The notes under the pieces are model-generated. The model was not told where the DNA came from, did no database searches, and saw nothing but the letters and a program-made list of their open reading frames with translations. From the NCBI GenBank assembly GCA_963668595.1, contig OY764876.1, positions 3,410,001-3,474,000 on the forward strand: a stretch of 64,000 bases of DNA. The letters are read 5' to 3'. The first letter of the stretch is position 1; every line of letters begins with the position of its first letter. The stretch comes from GWE2-42-39 sp963668595. GTDB lineage: Bacteria; Bacteroidota; Bacteroidia; Bacteroidales; Prolixibacteraceae. The position numbers and the translations under genes are program-made. Positions 1-9,061 of this stretch are shown here, one piece after another.

Positions 1-2838
1 TTGGTTGTTTGCCACTTCTTCGTCAGTTGGAACATAGACAGCATCGTAGTTGTAACCGTCGCTATTGATATCGTTAACTGTCATAAACGAGTAATTAGAT
101 CCACCGTTCCATCCTTCATAGATAACGCTATAGTGGTTACCGCTTTTGTCGTGAGTAGTAAGCGATGCTACAAGACGATTAGGAGTAGTGTACTGAGAAT
201 TGTGCAATTTAATGTTGTTAGGACCTTCTACTGTTGGAACGTATGTAAATGCTGATTCAGCATTAGATCCCGGCATTCCTGTTACATCTTTAGCAACTAC
301 GTGTGTATAGGCAGCCATCATGCTGATCCATTTTGCTGGTTTGGCATTAAGAGTAATGTTGCCCGACCATCCATAGCCACGATCTGTGTTTTCCAATACG
401 AAGGCTTTTGTTCCAGTACGATAACCGGCAGGATAAATGGGACGATTGTCAGCACCGTTGAAACGGGCAAAACCACCTACATCTGGAATACTCCAGTCTG
501 AAATAGAAACACCATTGATTGTTTTGTTGTAAATTCCTTCTACCGTTACAGAGAATGGGAAAGATGTTTTGAATGCGTAGTCAACAGCAAATGAGGTTTT
601 CCATACTTGTGGCATTTTGAAATCCGGATCTACTGCTGCAATAGCAGACGGAACGGTTCCATCTTCAGGAGAAATAGTTGAAGGATATCCCAATGTCATT
701 AACTTATCATAGAGTGCAGAAATACTAGCTTTTCCGTTAGCATCCGTTACAAGACCACCGGCAAATTCATCCATTGAGAAACCTTTTTTGGCTGCATTCG
801 CTGCATTTATCTGTGCCTGATATTGTACCATTCCACCGTTGGTAGGCATGTTGGTGAAGAATACAAGCGGTAAATTACCTGAGAAAAGACCAGTACCTCC
901 ACGAACTTTCAAGCTCTTATCACCAAAAGTATCCCACACAAAACCGATGCGAGGAGAGAATACGATATTGGTTGAAGGCCATTTTCCTGTATCGATATGA
1001 CGACCATTATAATCAAGGTCATAAATCGCCTGGTTTGTCATCAAGTCACTATTGTTGAAGATAATTCCGTCGATGCGAAGTCCATACGAAAGTTTGAAAT
1101 TTTCAGTAACACTCCAGTCATCTTGTCCGTAAATTCCAATTTTATTGGTTCTTACACGAGCGGCTGGATTGCTTTCACCATCATAACCATAAGTTAAGTT
1201 TACAACTTCAGGTGTTGCTCCGTTTAAGAAGTCATCAAGACTTGTGTAGCGATAGTATCCTGTACCATTACGCATGTAAGCATTATCTGCCATCTTATAT
1301 TCGAAAGCTACTCCACCTACAATTTTATGATTGCCTAAATAGTATGTGAGTTCGTCTTTGATATTCCAAACGTTGTTATGAACGCCATTGTTCCATGTAA
1401 AAAGTTCATATCCCAATGACATGTAAGCTTGTCCGTCTTTTAAAATGTCGATGAAAGGAAATTCATCTGAATCAGATCCTCGTTCATCGTTAAGTTTTGA
1501 GAATGTTGCCAAAAATTGGTTCGATAAATTGTCTGACAGACGGCTGTTTAAATCAAAAGAGAATGAATGAACAAGGTTGTTCATCGAATACATTGAGTTT
1601 GCAAACGACATTGATGCTTGCGACATTCGGGCCTCAGACATACGAGTACCTCCGTCCATAGAACTTGCATTAGGAGATGACCAATAAAGGTTTTTGGTGT
1701 AGTTATAACGCAATGCTAAACGATGTTTGTCTGTGATATTCCAGTCCAAACGAGCAAGAAGTTTTTTGTTGTTTTCATCTGCAGGGAAACTTGTGAAAGA
1801 TCCCGTATTGTATCCATATTTAGTTTTCACATAATCAGAAACAGTCTGAAGATCGCTTTCTGTTGTGCGGGAAATAAAATTATCGGCATCAGCAACACCA
1901 TTCGTTGAAGCTCTCCAACGATTCACAACTGTTGGTGCTTTCTCCATTTCAGCGTTTACGAAGAAGAACAATTTGTTTTTGATAATCGGACCACCTAAAG
2001 TGAAGCCGTATGTTGTTTTGCGGTCTTTGTCACGTGCACCTGCTATTTGCAGTCCTTTAACAGCGTCTCCGCGCAGGTTTTCATTTCTGTGGTAAACATA
2101 GGCGCTACCGCTTAAGGTATTTGTACCTGATTTTGTAATAGCATTTACACCACCGCCAATAAAGTTCGTTTGACGAACATCGTATGGTGCGATTACAACC
2201 TGTAATTCATCGATTGCTTCAATAGAAATTGGGTTGCCTCCTCCGGGAAGAGCATCGCTCAAACCGAAGTTATTGTTGAAATTAGCTCCATCTACTGTAA
2301 AGTTTGCTGTACGACCATCTGTACCGGCAAAACTCATCCCATTGCCACCATAAGGTGAAAGACGGGTGATGGAGGTAACGCTACGGCTCACCATGGGTAA
2401 ATTATCTATCTGGTCGTTTGTGATGTTTGTTGCAGCTCCCGTTTTCTCATTAGAGAATTTTGTTCGGGTTGCCGAAACAAAAATTTCATCTAATGATGTT
2501 GTTTCTTCTGAGAGTACAACATTCATTACATAGTTTTCACCTAAACTCAAGGTAACATTGTTTTGTGTGTATGCACCATATCCAATAAAAGAGACTTTTA
2601 CGGTATAAGGTCCACCTACACGCATACCGTTTAGGTTGAATCGGCCCTCCGTGTTGGTTATAGTCCCAAAAGTTGTTCCTGATGGTGTGTGTGTGGCAAC
2701 AACCGTTGCACCTACTACAGCTCCATCAGCATCTGTAACACGTCCGCTCATACTTGATGATGTAACCTGAGAAATCGCAGGCAAGAACGAGATACAAAAG
2801 ACAAGTAGTAAAATGTAATTTTTCATTTTTGCTTTCAT
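1..2838 (-). CDS. TonB-dependent receptor, Oar-like (3' end outside window)
   Basis: The minus strand is open from the ATG at 2838 to the window edge (946 codons, no stop), so the protein is C-terminally incomplete here. It begins with a signal peptide (hydrophobic stretch NYILLLVFCISFLPAIS then Q), followed by a carboxypeptidase-regulatory-like beta-sandwich (SGRVTDADGAVVGATVV, about residues 25-110), a plug with the motif SFAGTDGRTANFTVDGANFN near residue 170, and a long beta-barrel. These features match the Oar/TonB receptor family that imports or exports large substrates across the outer membrane. There is no STN domain and no adjacent SusD, so it is not a SusC of a PUL. A second in-frame ATG at 2826 is possible. 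The substrate cannot be told from the sequence. Confidence 0.88.
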   Translation of the reverse strand, partial: MKAKMKNYILLLVFCISFLPAISQVTSSSMSGRVTDADGAVVGATVVATHTPSGTTFGTITNTEGRFNLNGMRVGGPYTVKVSFIGYGAYTQNNVTLSLGENYVMNVVLSEETTSLDEIFVSATRTKFSNEKTGAATNITNDQIDNLPMVSRSVTSITRLSPYGGNGMSFAGTDGRTANFTVDGANFNNNFGLSDALPGGGNPISIEAIDELQVVIAPYDVRQTNFIGGGVNAITKSGTNTLSGSAYVYHRNENLRGDAVKGLQIAGARDKDRKTTYGFTLGGPIIKNKLFFFVNAEMEKAPTVVNRWRASTNGVADADNFISRTTESDLQTVSDYVKTKYGYNTGSFTSFPADENNKKLLARLDWNITDKHRLALRYNYTKNLYWSSPNASSMDGGTRMSEARMSQASMSFANSMYSMNNLVHSFSFDLNSRLSDNLSNQFLATFSKLNDERGSDSDEFPFIDILKDGQAYMSLGYELFTWNNGVHNNVWNIKDELTYYLGNHKIVGGVAFEYKMADNAYMRNGTGYYRYTSLDDFLNGATPEVVNLTYGYDGESNPAARVRTNKIGIYGQDDWSVTENFKLSYGLRIDGIIFNNSDLMTNQAIYDLDYNGRHIDTGKWPSTNIVFSPRIGFVWDTFGDKSLKVRGGTGLFSGNLPLVFFTNMPTNGGMVQYQAQINAANAAKKGFSMDEFAGGLVTDANGKASISALYDKLMTLGYPSTISPEDGTVPSAIAAVDPDFKMPQVWKTSFAVDYAFKTSFPFSVTVEGIYNKTINGVSISDWSIPDVGGFARFNGADNRPIYPAGYRTGTKAFVLENTDRGYGWSGNITLNAKPAKWISMMAAYTHVVAKDVTGMPGSNAESAFTYVPTVEGPNNIKLHNSQYTTPNRLVASLTTHDKSGNHYSVIYEGWNGGSNYSFMTVNDINSDGYNYDAVYVPTDEEVANNQ

Positions 2839-3069
2839 AGAATAAATTATTAATTGTAACAGTAAAATTTGGAATCAATTTAAGTATTTTTTACTAGATT
2901 CATATTCAAACTTTTTAACAACTAATCAACTAGTCTGTTAATAAATCATGAACCAGTTTTTTGCTTTTTCTAACCATCAAAGAAAAGAATTGCTTTTTCG
3001 AATTTTGTTACAAAATGATTATAAATCATTGAATTGATGATTAATTATTGTATTTCCTATTTGTAAGTT

Positions 3070-4977
3070 TTATTGAATTACAATTTTCTGAGAAAACGAA
3101 TTTTCATTTTCAGGAGTAAAAGTTATAAAATATACTCCGGAGCTTAATCTGTCAAGCTGAATGGTTGAGATTCCAGGTTCAACGGAACCTGTTTGAATCG
3201 TATTCCCGGATAAACTGGTAATCGAAAAACTGGTTGCTGTACTTTTCGCCGATTCGATAAATAGTTTTCCCGAGTTTGCCGGGTTGGGAAATACGCGAAA
3301 TGATTTTTCCTGCGAAATAACTGCCGGATTCGAATGCGTTGGAGTTGTTTTCAAATCGTTAATGTCGCGGGCCAGAAGTTGGTACGTTGATTTATACTGA
3401 CTAAGAATGGCTGTAACAGTAGTGGTGCCCGAAGGAATGGTTTGACCAACCAGTTTCGATGCGTAATTAACGTACAATGTGATACTTCCACTGGCATCGC
3501 TGAGCGTGAAACTTCCTCCGTCAGCCGGAATAACTGTTCCTGCTTTGGAAAACGAAGCACTTTTTATTTGAATGAGTTTTCCTTCCAGATCTTCGTTCAG
3601 GTCGCTTATTTTTACTTCAATCGGCTTTACTTCTTTATTGTTTTTTAAATTACAGAAGTAAGTAATATCTTTTATCTCAGTAAGATTGTTGTATTCCGTA
3701 ACTGTTCCGCTCACGATAACGCTGTCGCCAAGAGCTCCGGTTTGTGGAGCCGAATAAATGCAAATAGCTTCCCTGGTTCCTTCATTTTGTATATAATATT
3801 CGCCATCAATAATTTTTGAAACACGTCCGGCAATTGTTACTTTCTGATCGCTCATTGTTGTGTTATTTCCACTTCCTTGTATTTGCGATAAAGCAGTTAA
3901 CTGATCGCGGTTGATCGATTTGTGAATAAAAGCGGTGAATTGTTTGCTGCGTTGTTCATTGGCCTGATTGCTGGCTACAACTTTGTAATACAGATAACTG
4001 TCGCCGGTAAAACCTGTTAAATTCATTTCTGCTTTGTACTCATTTCCGGTTGCAGTCATGGTTGCAGAGTTATCTTCACCGTTGAATGTTTTGCTCCAAT
4101 ATACTTTTACTGAAGTAATTGTTTGTGCTGATTGTACTGAAACCGAAAGCGAAACTTTTCCATTCTCAATTGGAATAGCAGGACTTAACGAGTTGCCCGA
4201 AATAGTGATGGTTGGGACTGTTGCAGTTCCCCAAATCAAATCGGCAAATTCCGGATGGTCCACAAAGGGGTTTCTGTTAAGTTGCATGTTGAATATTCGC
4301 TCATTGCGGCGACGTTCGAAGTCTGTTGGCGGAAATTTGCGGTGCCACTCGAGGAGCGTTTGCAGGTTGCCATGTTTCGGCTGAGGATAGGTATTTACTC
4401 CATTAAAGGCGGTAAGATCCATTTCTCCATTTGTGCCTTCGTAACGGACATCCATATATAAAATAGCACGGGCAACTTGTCCTTTGGCGGCATCAGCCGG
4501 TTCCCACGCACTATTATTGTACCAGGTGCCCGGTGCTTCGCCTATTTGTGTGCCATTGGGCGATACCTTATCGAAATCGCGGTTGCTGCGCATTTCGTTT
4601 ACCGATGCATCAGCCGGATGCAGGTTGTGAACATCGCTGTCCATGGGACGAATATCTGCAAAATTACCATGCGATTTGGCCCATACATGCTCGCGGTTGA
4701 TATAATCTCCTCCGGTTCCGTATGTGTCGGAAGCTTGCGAACGCTGAGTGTACAGTAATATCACATTGGAAGGATTTGCCGGGTCTGCGTCGCAATAATT
4801 CATCAGGTATTTCGAATTATTGTAACTGTAATCTACATGCCCGGATATTGCCTGATGAAGGGCTGCCTTTAATTCTGTTCCTTTTTTCCCTTCTGCCTGG
4901 TTATAATAATTGACAGGTTGAGACCAGAGAAGTGTAGAGAATGCAAGGCATTGAATGGTAAATATTATTCTTTTCAT
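3070..4977 (-). CDS. Secreted endonuclease I family nuclease with T9SS sorting domain
   Basis: 635 aa. Residues 1-19 form a signal peptide. Residues ~25-245 match the endonuclease I family (EndA/YhcR-type His-Asn-metal nucleases): the motifs INREHVWAKSHG and DSDVHNLHPADASVNEMRSN carry the expected catalytic His and metal-binding Asn residues. An Ig-like domain follows (~255-345), then an OB-fold-like region of the kind found behind such nucleases (~360-535, KVTIAGRVSKIIDGEYYIQN). The last ~75 residues (FRVFPNPANSGKLFIE ... GVYFITF ... KIVIQ) are a type A C-terminal sorting domain, so the protein should leave the cell by the type IX system. The probable role is extracellular DNA/RNA degradation for nutrients or biofilm dispersal. 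It is transcribed towards the Oar-like receptor, with a 230-bp gap between them. Confidence 0.88.
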   Translation of the reverse strand: MKRIIFTIQCLAFSTLLWSQPVNYYNQAEGKKGTELKAALHQAISGHVDYSYNNSKYLMNYCDADPANPSNVILLYTQRSQASDTYGTGGDYINREHVWAKSHGNFADIRPMDSDVHNLHPADASVNEMRSNRDFDKVSPNGTQIGEAPGTWYNNSAWEPADAAKGQVARAILYMDVRYEGTNGEMDLTAFNGVNTYPQPKHGNLQTLLEWHRKFPPTDFERRRNERIFNMQLNRNPFVDHPEFADLIWGTATVPTITISGNSLSPAIPIENGKVSLSVSVQSAQTITSVKVYWSKTFNGEDNSATMTATGNEYKAEMNLTGFTGDSYLYYKVVASNQANEQRSKQFTAFIHKSINRDQLTALSQIQGSGNNTTMSDQKVTIAGRVSKIIDGEYYIQNEGTREAICIYSAPQTGALGDSVIVSGTVTEYNNLTEIKDITYFCNLKNNKEVKPIEVKISDLNEDLEGKLIQIKSASFSKAGTVIPADGGSFTLSDASGSITLYVNYASKLVGQTIPSGTTTVTAILSQYKSTYQLLARDINDLKTTPTHSNPAVISQEKSFRVFPNPANSGKLFIESAKSTATSFSITSLSGNTIQTGSVEPGISTIQLDRLSSGVYFITFTPENENSFSQKIVIQ

Positions 4978-5342
4978 TGGTAAAAATTATCTGAGTTTTT
5001 GATGTAAGTTTCCTTTTGATTTCAGACTATTCATTAACCTCATGTTTTCTGATTGGAGGTCAGTACCTTTTATCTTTATTTATTTTGCAGTTAAAAAAGC
5101 CCATAAATATACGCGGACTTCTTTTTTTACCCTATACTGAAGCTTATTATTTTACATTTAGCGATGTTTTTTGTTCTTTTTTGAGAATTTTCTTAACACC
5201 ACTACTCCAGTTTAAATTATCTTTTTCCTATCGAATTCTCGATTTTCTCTTTTTTTTAGAAATAGCCATAAAAAATAATTGTTTGTAATGTATTAAAAAT
5301 CAGTGCTAAAAAAATATTTTTAATTTTTTTTGAAAAAAAACA
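4978..5342. other. AT-rich divergent intergenic region
   Basis: The spacer separates the endonuclease gene (minus) from the PadR/PspC operon (plus). It contains several T-runs (for example around 5251-5262) and A-runs before 5343. I see no RNA gene or convincing coding region; open frames here lack family features. The operator/promoter of the plus operon starts at 5343. Confidence 0.5.
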
Positions 5343-5363
5343 GTACTTTGTATTGCAAAGTAC
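5343..5363. promoter_or_regulatory. Candidate PadR operator (21-bp palindrome)
   Basis: Perfect inverted repeat GTACTTTG-TATTG-CAAAGTAC. It covers the likely -33 element of the promoter of the operon that encodes a PadR regulator, so autorepression is the simplest reading. A second perfect 10-bp inverted repeat, GTATTGCAAA (5350-5359) and TTTGCAATAC (5381-5390), overlaps it and spans the whole promoter. Palindrome and position are seen; binding by PadR is inferred. Confidence 0.6.
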
Positions 5364-5384
5364 CAGATAAAGGATGTATATTTG
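5353..5384 (+). promoter_or_regulatory. Bacteroidota-type promoter of the PadR/PspC operon
   Basis: TTG at 5353-5355 and TATATTTG at 5377-5384 are separated by 21 bp, matching the -33 TTTG / -7 TAnnTTTG consensus of the Bacteroidota housekeeping sigma factor. The -33 lies inside the palindrome. The transcript would carry a leader of about 200 nt. Confidence 0.65.
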
Positions 5385-5472
5385 CAATACAGAATTCAAT
5401 GTAAAGAAGAGTACAGGTTTTAAAAAAGTTCTATACAAAGTGTAACGAAATAAAAAACCGGTCGTCTTAGTA

Positions 5473-5570
5473 GCAGAAAACAGAAAACAAGTTATAAAGC
5501 AAACAGAAAACAATGGGCCTCGGGCCAAAGCAATTAAACAGACAGAAAACAGAAAACAAGAAACAAAACA
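5473..5570 (+). repeat. CAGAAAACA repeats in the operon leader
   Basis: The 5' leader between promoter and first gene contains CAGAAAACAGAAAACAAG twice (about 5473-5491 and 5553-5570) with another CAGAAAACA at about 5503-5511, and a small GGCC-TCG-GGCC hairpin at 5515-5525. The region is nearly free of T in the repeats. No known riboswitch fold is recognised. Confidence 0.6.
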
Positions 5571-5587
5571 GAAGAGGAGACAAAGCC

Positions 5588-6070
5588 ATGAAAACAACAA
5601 ACAAACAATCAGAAACAAGAGGAAACAAATTCCGGAATGCATTTTTAAAAGGTGCTGCAATTGTTACCAGTTTTGTATTAATCAGCTTTACCGTAAGCGC
5701 ACAAAGCTTTTGGAAACAAATTCTGACCGAAAGCAGTTTCGGAAATGTTGCCATGATTATGGCCGGAACCAAAGGAGCAAAACCTGCTGTTGAAAAAACA
5801 ACCGCGCTTACTCAAGCTGAGAGCACTCTTACGCATGTGATAGCAGAAGAAGCTGATCAGCCTCTGGCTCTCGAACCATGGATGACTGACGATTCGTTCT
5901 TTTCTAATCAGGAAGTAACAGTAAGCCAGGAAACAGAACCATCACTGGAATTGGAAGACTGGATGACTAACAGCAAGTATTTTTCATCAGAAACAACTGT
6001 GAAAGAGGATTCGGATGAAGAACTGAATCTGGAAAACTGGATGACCAACAATAAGTACTGGAGGATTTGA
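5588..6070 (+). CDS. Small envelope protein with three LxLExWMT repeats
   Basis: 160 aa from the ATG at 5588 (preceded by GAGGAGAC); an upstream ATG at 5513 in frame would only add repeat-leader codons. An N-terminal hydrophobic segment (residues ~20-38, KGAAIVTSFVLISFTVSAQ) looks like a signal peptide or anchor. The C-terminal half has three copies of one motif: LALEPWMTDDSFF, LELEDWMTNSKYF, LNLENWMTNNKYW, spaced by acidic Ser/Thr/Glu-rich linkers, and the last copy ends the protein. No enzyme family is recognised. It is the first gene of an operon with a PadR regulator and PspC proteins, which suggests a role at the envelope, possibly as a short-linear-motif ligand of a partner. Function unknown. 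Confidence 0.75.
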   Translation: MKTTNKQSETRGNKFRNAFLKGAAIVTSFVLISFTVSAQSFWKQILTESSFGNVAMIMAGTKGAKPAVEKTTALTQAESTLTHVIAEEADQPLALEPWMTDDSFFSNQEVTVSQETEPSLELEDWMTNSKYFSSETTVKEDSDEELNLENWMTNNKYWRI

Positions 6071-6163
6071 TAATCTTCCGGTATTTTTGGAACGGTTTAG
6101 GAAAACGGAAAATGTTGGTCCGGTTAGTGGGAGAGACAGTCAAAATTTTGAAAAACTACGGAA

Positions 6164-6493
6164 ATGAAAATAGATAATACAAAAGCTCAAATGCGAAAAG
6201 GGGTACTGGAATACTGTATTCTACTGGTACTCGACGGGAAACCTCTTTACGCGAACGATATAATTGACGAACTGAAACAGTCAAAAATGATTATCGTGGA
6301 AGGAACGCTCTATCCCTTACTTACTCGTTTGAAAAACGATGGATTACTTACTTACCGCTGGGAAGAAAGCACGCAAGGACCGCCCCGGAAATATTACGAA
6401 TTAACTGAAGAAGGAAAAGAATTCCTGGTTGGATTAGGTGAGTCGTGGGATGAACTGGTGAACGCAGTGGCGATGATAAAATCGCATAAGTAG
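6164..6493 (+). CDS. PadR family transcriptional regulator
   Basis: 109 aa, the usual size for a minimal (subfamily 2) PadR protein. The winged-helix region is clear: LEYCILLVLDGKPLYANDII, then GTLYPLLTRLKNDGLLTYRW and a wing with GPPRKYYELTEEGKEF. PadR proteins bind palindromic DNA as dimers and usually repress their own operon and nearby membrane-protein genes. The likely target is the palindrome at 5343-5363 upstream of the operon. It lies 93 bp after the WMT-repeat gene and 43 bp before the PspC gene, so all are probably co-transcribed. No effector can be told from the sequence. Confidence 0.92.
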   Translation: MKIDNTKAQMRKGVLEYCILLVLDGKPLYANDIIDELKQSKMIIVEGTLYPLLTRLKNDGLLTYRWEESTQGPPRKYYELTEEGKEFLVGLGESWDELVNAVAMIKSHK

Positions 6494-6536
6494 GCAGTAA
6501 AATTTAACGGAGACAACAACAGAAAATCGAAATACA

Positions 6537-8120
6537 ATGAAAAAGACATTTACCATCAATATCAGCGGTAGCGTTTTTCACATCGAAGAAGATGCTTACG
6601 AAAAATTGCAAAACTACTTGCAAATGCTGAGCAATCATTTCCGTACTTCTGCCGAAGGGCGTGAAATTCTTCAAGATATTGAGGCACGTATTGCCGAGCT
6701 TTTCTCTCAGAAAATAAAAGATGGAAAAGAGGTAATCATCGATCCGTGGGTGGATGAGGTTATCGAACGCATGGGCAAACCGGAAGATTTTATGGATGCA
6801 ACAACAGATGAAGATGAAACGGATGCTCAACCTACTGTTTCGGCCGAACCACGCAAAGTAAAACGTCGCCTGTATCGCGATCCTGATCACCGGGTAATCG
6901 GTGGGGTTTGCAGCGGAATGGGTGCTTATTTTAACATCGACCCGGTGATTTTACGCATCATCTTTGTCGTTTTATTTTTCACTTACGGATCGTCGGTATT
7001 GATTTATCTGATTCTTTGGATTGCAGTACCGAAGGCTCGCACAACCGCTCAGCGACTTGAAATGAGAGGCGAGGAGGCAACGGTCTCAAACATCGAAAAA
7101 TCGATTAAAGAAGAGGTTAAAGACGTAAAAGATAGCTTCGTGCGTATGAAAAATTCCGAGACTTTTGGAAGAGGAAAGGAAGGGATGTCGCGCCTGGGCG
7201 AATTTGTTTACACTTTAGCTAAAGTGGCATTACGGGTGCTGGTAATTATTGTTGGAGCAGTATTGATTATTGCCGGATTTTTTAGCCTCATTGGCTTTGT
7301 AAGCTCAATGATTATCGGACAGTCAATTTTGCATGGAAGTTCGTGGATGTGGGGATCCGATTTTTATATGCCTGACTTCTTTGGGCACTTTATCAATCCC
7401 GGATTATTAACCTTCTCAATGATTGCTATTGCGCTTGTGGTGGGTATTCCGCTGTTAATGATTTTGTTTATCGGTACCAAACTGGTATTCCGTTATAAAA
7501 CCAATAACCGGATGATCGGGCTTGTTTCGCTGGGCGTTTGGGTAATTGCCTTGTTTGCACTCATTATGGTTTCAGTTAGTCAGATAAATCATTTCAGCAA
7601 ACAATTTTCAACAACTACCAGCGCAAACATCGATTGTCAGCAGTGTAAAAATGTAATTCTTGAACTGAAAGAAGATAACTGGTCGGAATATGCGGAAAGC
7701 GAAATCCATCTGGATCAGATGAAATTGGTAGAAATTAATGGTAAAGATGTATTACTTGGCGAGCCTCGTTTGACTATTGAAAAAAGCAATGGCGACCAAT
7801 TTGCGGTGCTGTTGAAAAAAAGAGCCCGTGGCGAAAATTCGGACGATGCTCAGAAAAATGCCGACAATATCATTTATAATTTTTCTCCGAAGGACTCAGT
7901 AGTTACGTTTGACCCATATTATTCACTTGCTGAAAACGCAAAATGGAGAAGTCAGGAAATTGAGATCATCGTAAAAGTGCCGGTAGGAAAATCAGTTTTC
8001 CTGAGCAAAAATATGTCGCGAATTATTTATGATATTGAAAATGTAAGCAACACCTGGGATCACGATATGGTCGGAAAATACTGGATCATGACTGAAGATG
8101 GCCTGGCATTGAAAGAATAA
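6537..8120 (+). CDS. PspC domain membrane protein (large)
   Basis: 527 aa. Residues 1-90 form a cytoplasmic helical domain common in front of Bacteroidota PspC proteins (FTINISGSVFHIEEDAYEKL, then DIEARIAELFSQKI). Residues ~108-168 are the PspC domain (HRVIGGVCSGMGAYFNID, then an amphipathic/transmembrane helix ending LILWIAVPKA). Further transmembrane helices are at about 225-265, 290-320 and 328-350. The C-terminal ~165 residues are probably periplasmic. PspC proteins sense envelope stress and, in enterobacteria, signal to PspA/PspF; no pspA is visible here, so the signalling partner is unknown. Downstream of padR in the same operon. Confidence 0.88.
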   Translation: MKKTFTINISGSVFHIEEDAYEKLQNYLQMLSNHFRTSAEGREILQDIEARIAELFSQKIKDGKEVIIDPWVDEVIERMGKPEDFMDATTDEDETDAQPTVSAEPRKVKRRLYRDPDHRVIGGVCSGMGAYFNIDPVILRIIFVVLFFTYGSSVLIYLILWIAVPKARTTAQRLEMRGEEATVSNIEKSIKEEVKDVKDSFVRMKNSETFGRGKEGMSRLGEFVYTLAKVALRVLVIIVGAVLIIAGFFSLIGFVSSMIIGQSILHGSSWMWGSDFYMPDFFGHFINPGLLTFSMIAIALVVGIPLLMILFIGTKLVFRYKTNNRMIGLVSLGVWVIALFALIMVSVSQINHFSKQFSTTTSANIDCQQCKNVILELKEDNWSEYAESEIHLDQMKLVEINGKDVLLGEPRLTIEKSNGDQFAVLLKKRARGENSDDAQKNADNIIYNFSPKDSVVTFDPYYSLAENAKWRSQEIEIIVKVPVGKSVFLSKNMSRIIYDIENVSNTWDHDMVGKYWIMTEDGLALKE

Positions 8121-8142
8121 TCGGAAACAAAAAAAGCAGAAA

Positions 8143-8649
8143 ATGAAACAATTAACAACTATTATTTTGACGGTGCTTTTTTCAGGAATGATGCTTGTTG
8201 CGTCGGCCCAAAGTAAATCGTACCGTTTGTACAACGAATTTTCAAACAACCCGGCATGTTCTCAATTTTCGTTCAGCAAATCGATGCTCGATGTGGTGAA
8301 TCTGACCGTGGATGAAGAAGGGAAGAAAGTAACCGGCGATTTAAACGAGGTTCGTTTTCTTTCATACAATCCTGAAAAAGGGAAAATGTCAGGAAGTGAT
8401 TTCCTGAAACAACTGAAATCTCTTCTTCCTTCGTCGTACCAAAAAGTTAAGTTGGATGGAGAAAAGAATGACATGGAAGTTTTTATTTTAGGAAACAAAA
8501 AGAAAGCGACCGAATGCCATCTTTTCTTTAAAAGCAGTAATCAGGAAAGCATTCATTTTCTGGTTTCGTTCTACGGAAACTTCAATATTGAAGATATTGA
8601 CAAATTAGAGAATATCGGGAAAAACTTTTCAGTTAATGGCCATGAATAA
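8143..8649 (+). CDS. DUF4252-like secreted protein
   Basis: 168 aa with a clear signal peptide (QLTTIILTVLFSGMMLVASAQ). The mature part (FSFSKSMLDVVNLTVDEE ... VRFLSYNP ... VSFYGNFNIEDIDKL) resembles DUF4252 proteins of Bacteroidota, small periplasmic proteins of unknown function. It starts 22 bp after the large PspC gene and its last codons overlap the next gene, so it belongs to the operon. The DUF assignment is from memory of the family pattern and is moderate. Confidence 0.75.
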   Translation: MKQLTTIILTVLFSGMMLVASAQSKSYRLYNEFSNNPACSQFSFSKSMLDVVNLTVDEEGKKVTGDLNEVRFLSYNPEKGKMSGSDFLKQLKSLLPSSYQKVKLDGEKNDMEVFILGNKKKATECHLFFKSSNQESIHFLVSFYGNFNIEDIDKLENIGKNFSVNGHE

Positions 8650-8839
8650 ACAATTACATAAATCAAACGAACGGATAATTTCCGGAGTTTGTGCCGGTAT
8701 TTCCGAATACCTGAATCCTGAATGGGATCCGGTTGTGGTTCGAATTGGCTTTGCGGTTTTAACGGTTTTTAATCCGCTAATGCTAATCGTATATCTGGCG
8801 TTGGCAATTGCCCTGCCTAATGCAGAATACCGCTGCTAA
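8642..8839 (+). CDS. Small stand-alone PspC domain protein
   Basis: 65 aa, essentially one PspC domain: ERIISGVCAGISEYLNPEWD followed by a hydrophobic helix (VVVRIGFAVLTVFNPLMLIVYLALAIALP). I chose ATG 8642, which overlaps the stop of the preceding gene (ATGAATAA); ATG 8636 is also in frame and would add two residues. The overlap indicates translational coupling. It resembles the PspC domain of the 527-aa protein in the same operon and is probably a membrane partner or paralogue. Confidence 0.85.
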   Translation: MNKQLHKSNERIISGVCAGISEYLNPEWDPVVVRIGFAVLTVFNPLMLIVYLALAIALPNAEYRC

Positions 8840-8898
8840 AATTTTGCGAAAATAAAAATGTTGGCTTCATAGATTTTAAACATACACGCTACAACTGT

Positions 8899-8930
8899 AA
8901 GGAAAACTTCGCCGGAGGTTTTCCTTTTTT
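8899..8930 (+). terminator. Rho-independent terminator of the PspC operon
   Basis: Twelve-bp stem (8899-8910 with 8915-8926, one G.U) around a GCCG loop, followed by TTTT. It closes the operon 60 bp after the last stop. Confidence 0.85.
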
Positions 8931-9005
8931 ATTGTTATTCAGTCAGATCAACCTTTCTGTATATATTTTTTAAAGAAATGAATTGCGGGTTTGTGTCCGA
9001 TTTTA

Positions 9006-9038
9006 TTTGGTTCCGGTTTTCGAAAAAACTTATCTTTA
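9006..9038 (+). promoter_or_regulatory. Possible promoter of the DUF4838 gene
   Basis: TTTG at 9006-9009 and TATCTTTA at 9031-9038, 21 bp apart. The -7 box has one mismatch to TAnnTTTG. It leaves a leader of about 20 nt before the ATG at 9062, which also supports that start. Confidence 0.4.
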
Positions 9039-9061
9039 CTTCAAACCAAATCAAACCTGTT

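Noticed and set aside
5016..5660. Small open frames on both strands in the spacer before the PadR operon
   Set aside because: They are rich in Phe/Leu/Lys from T- and A-runs, overlap the operator and leader, and show no family motif.
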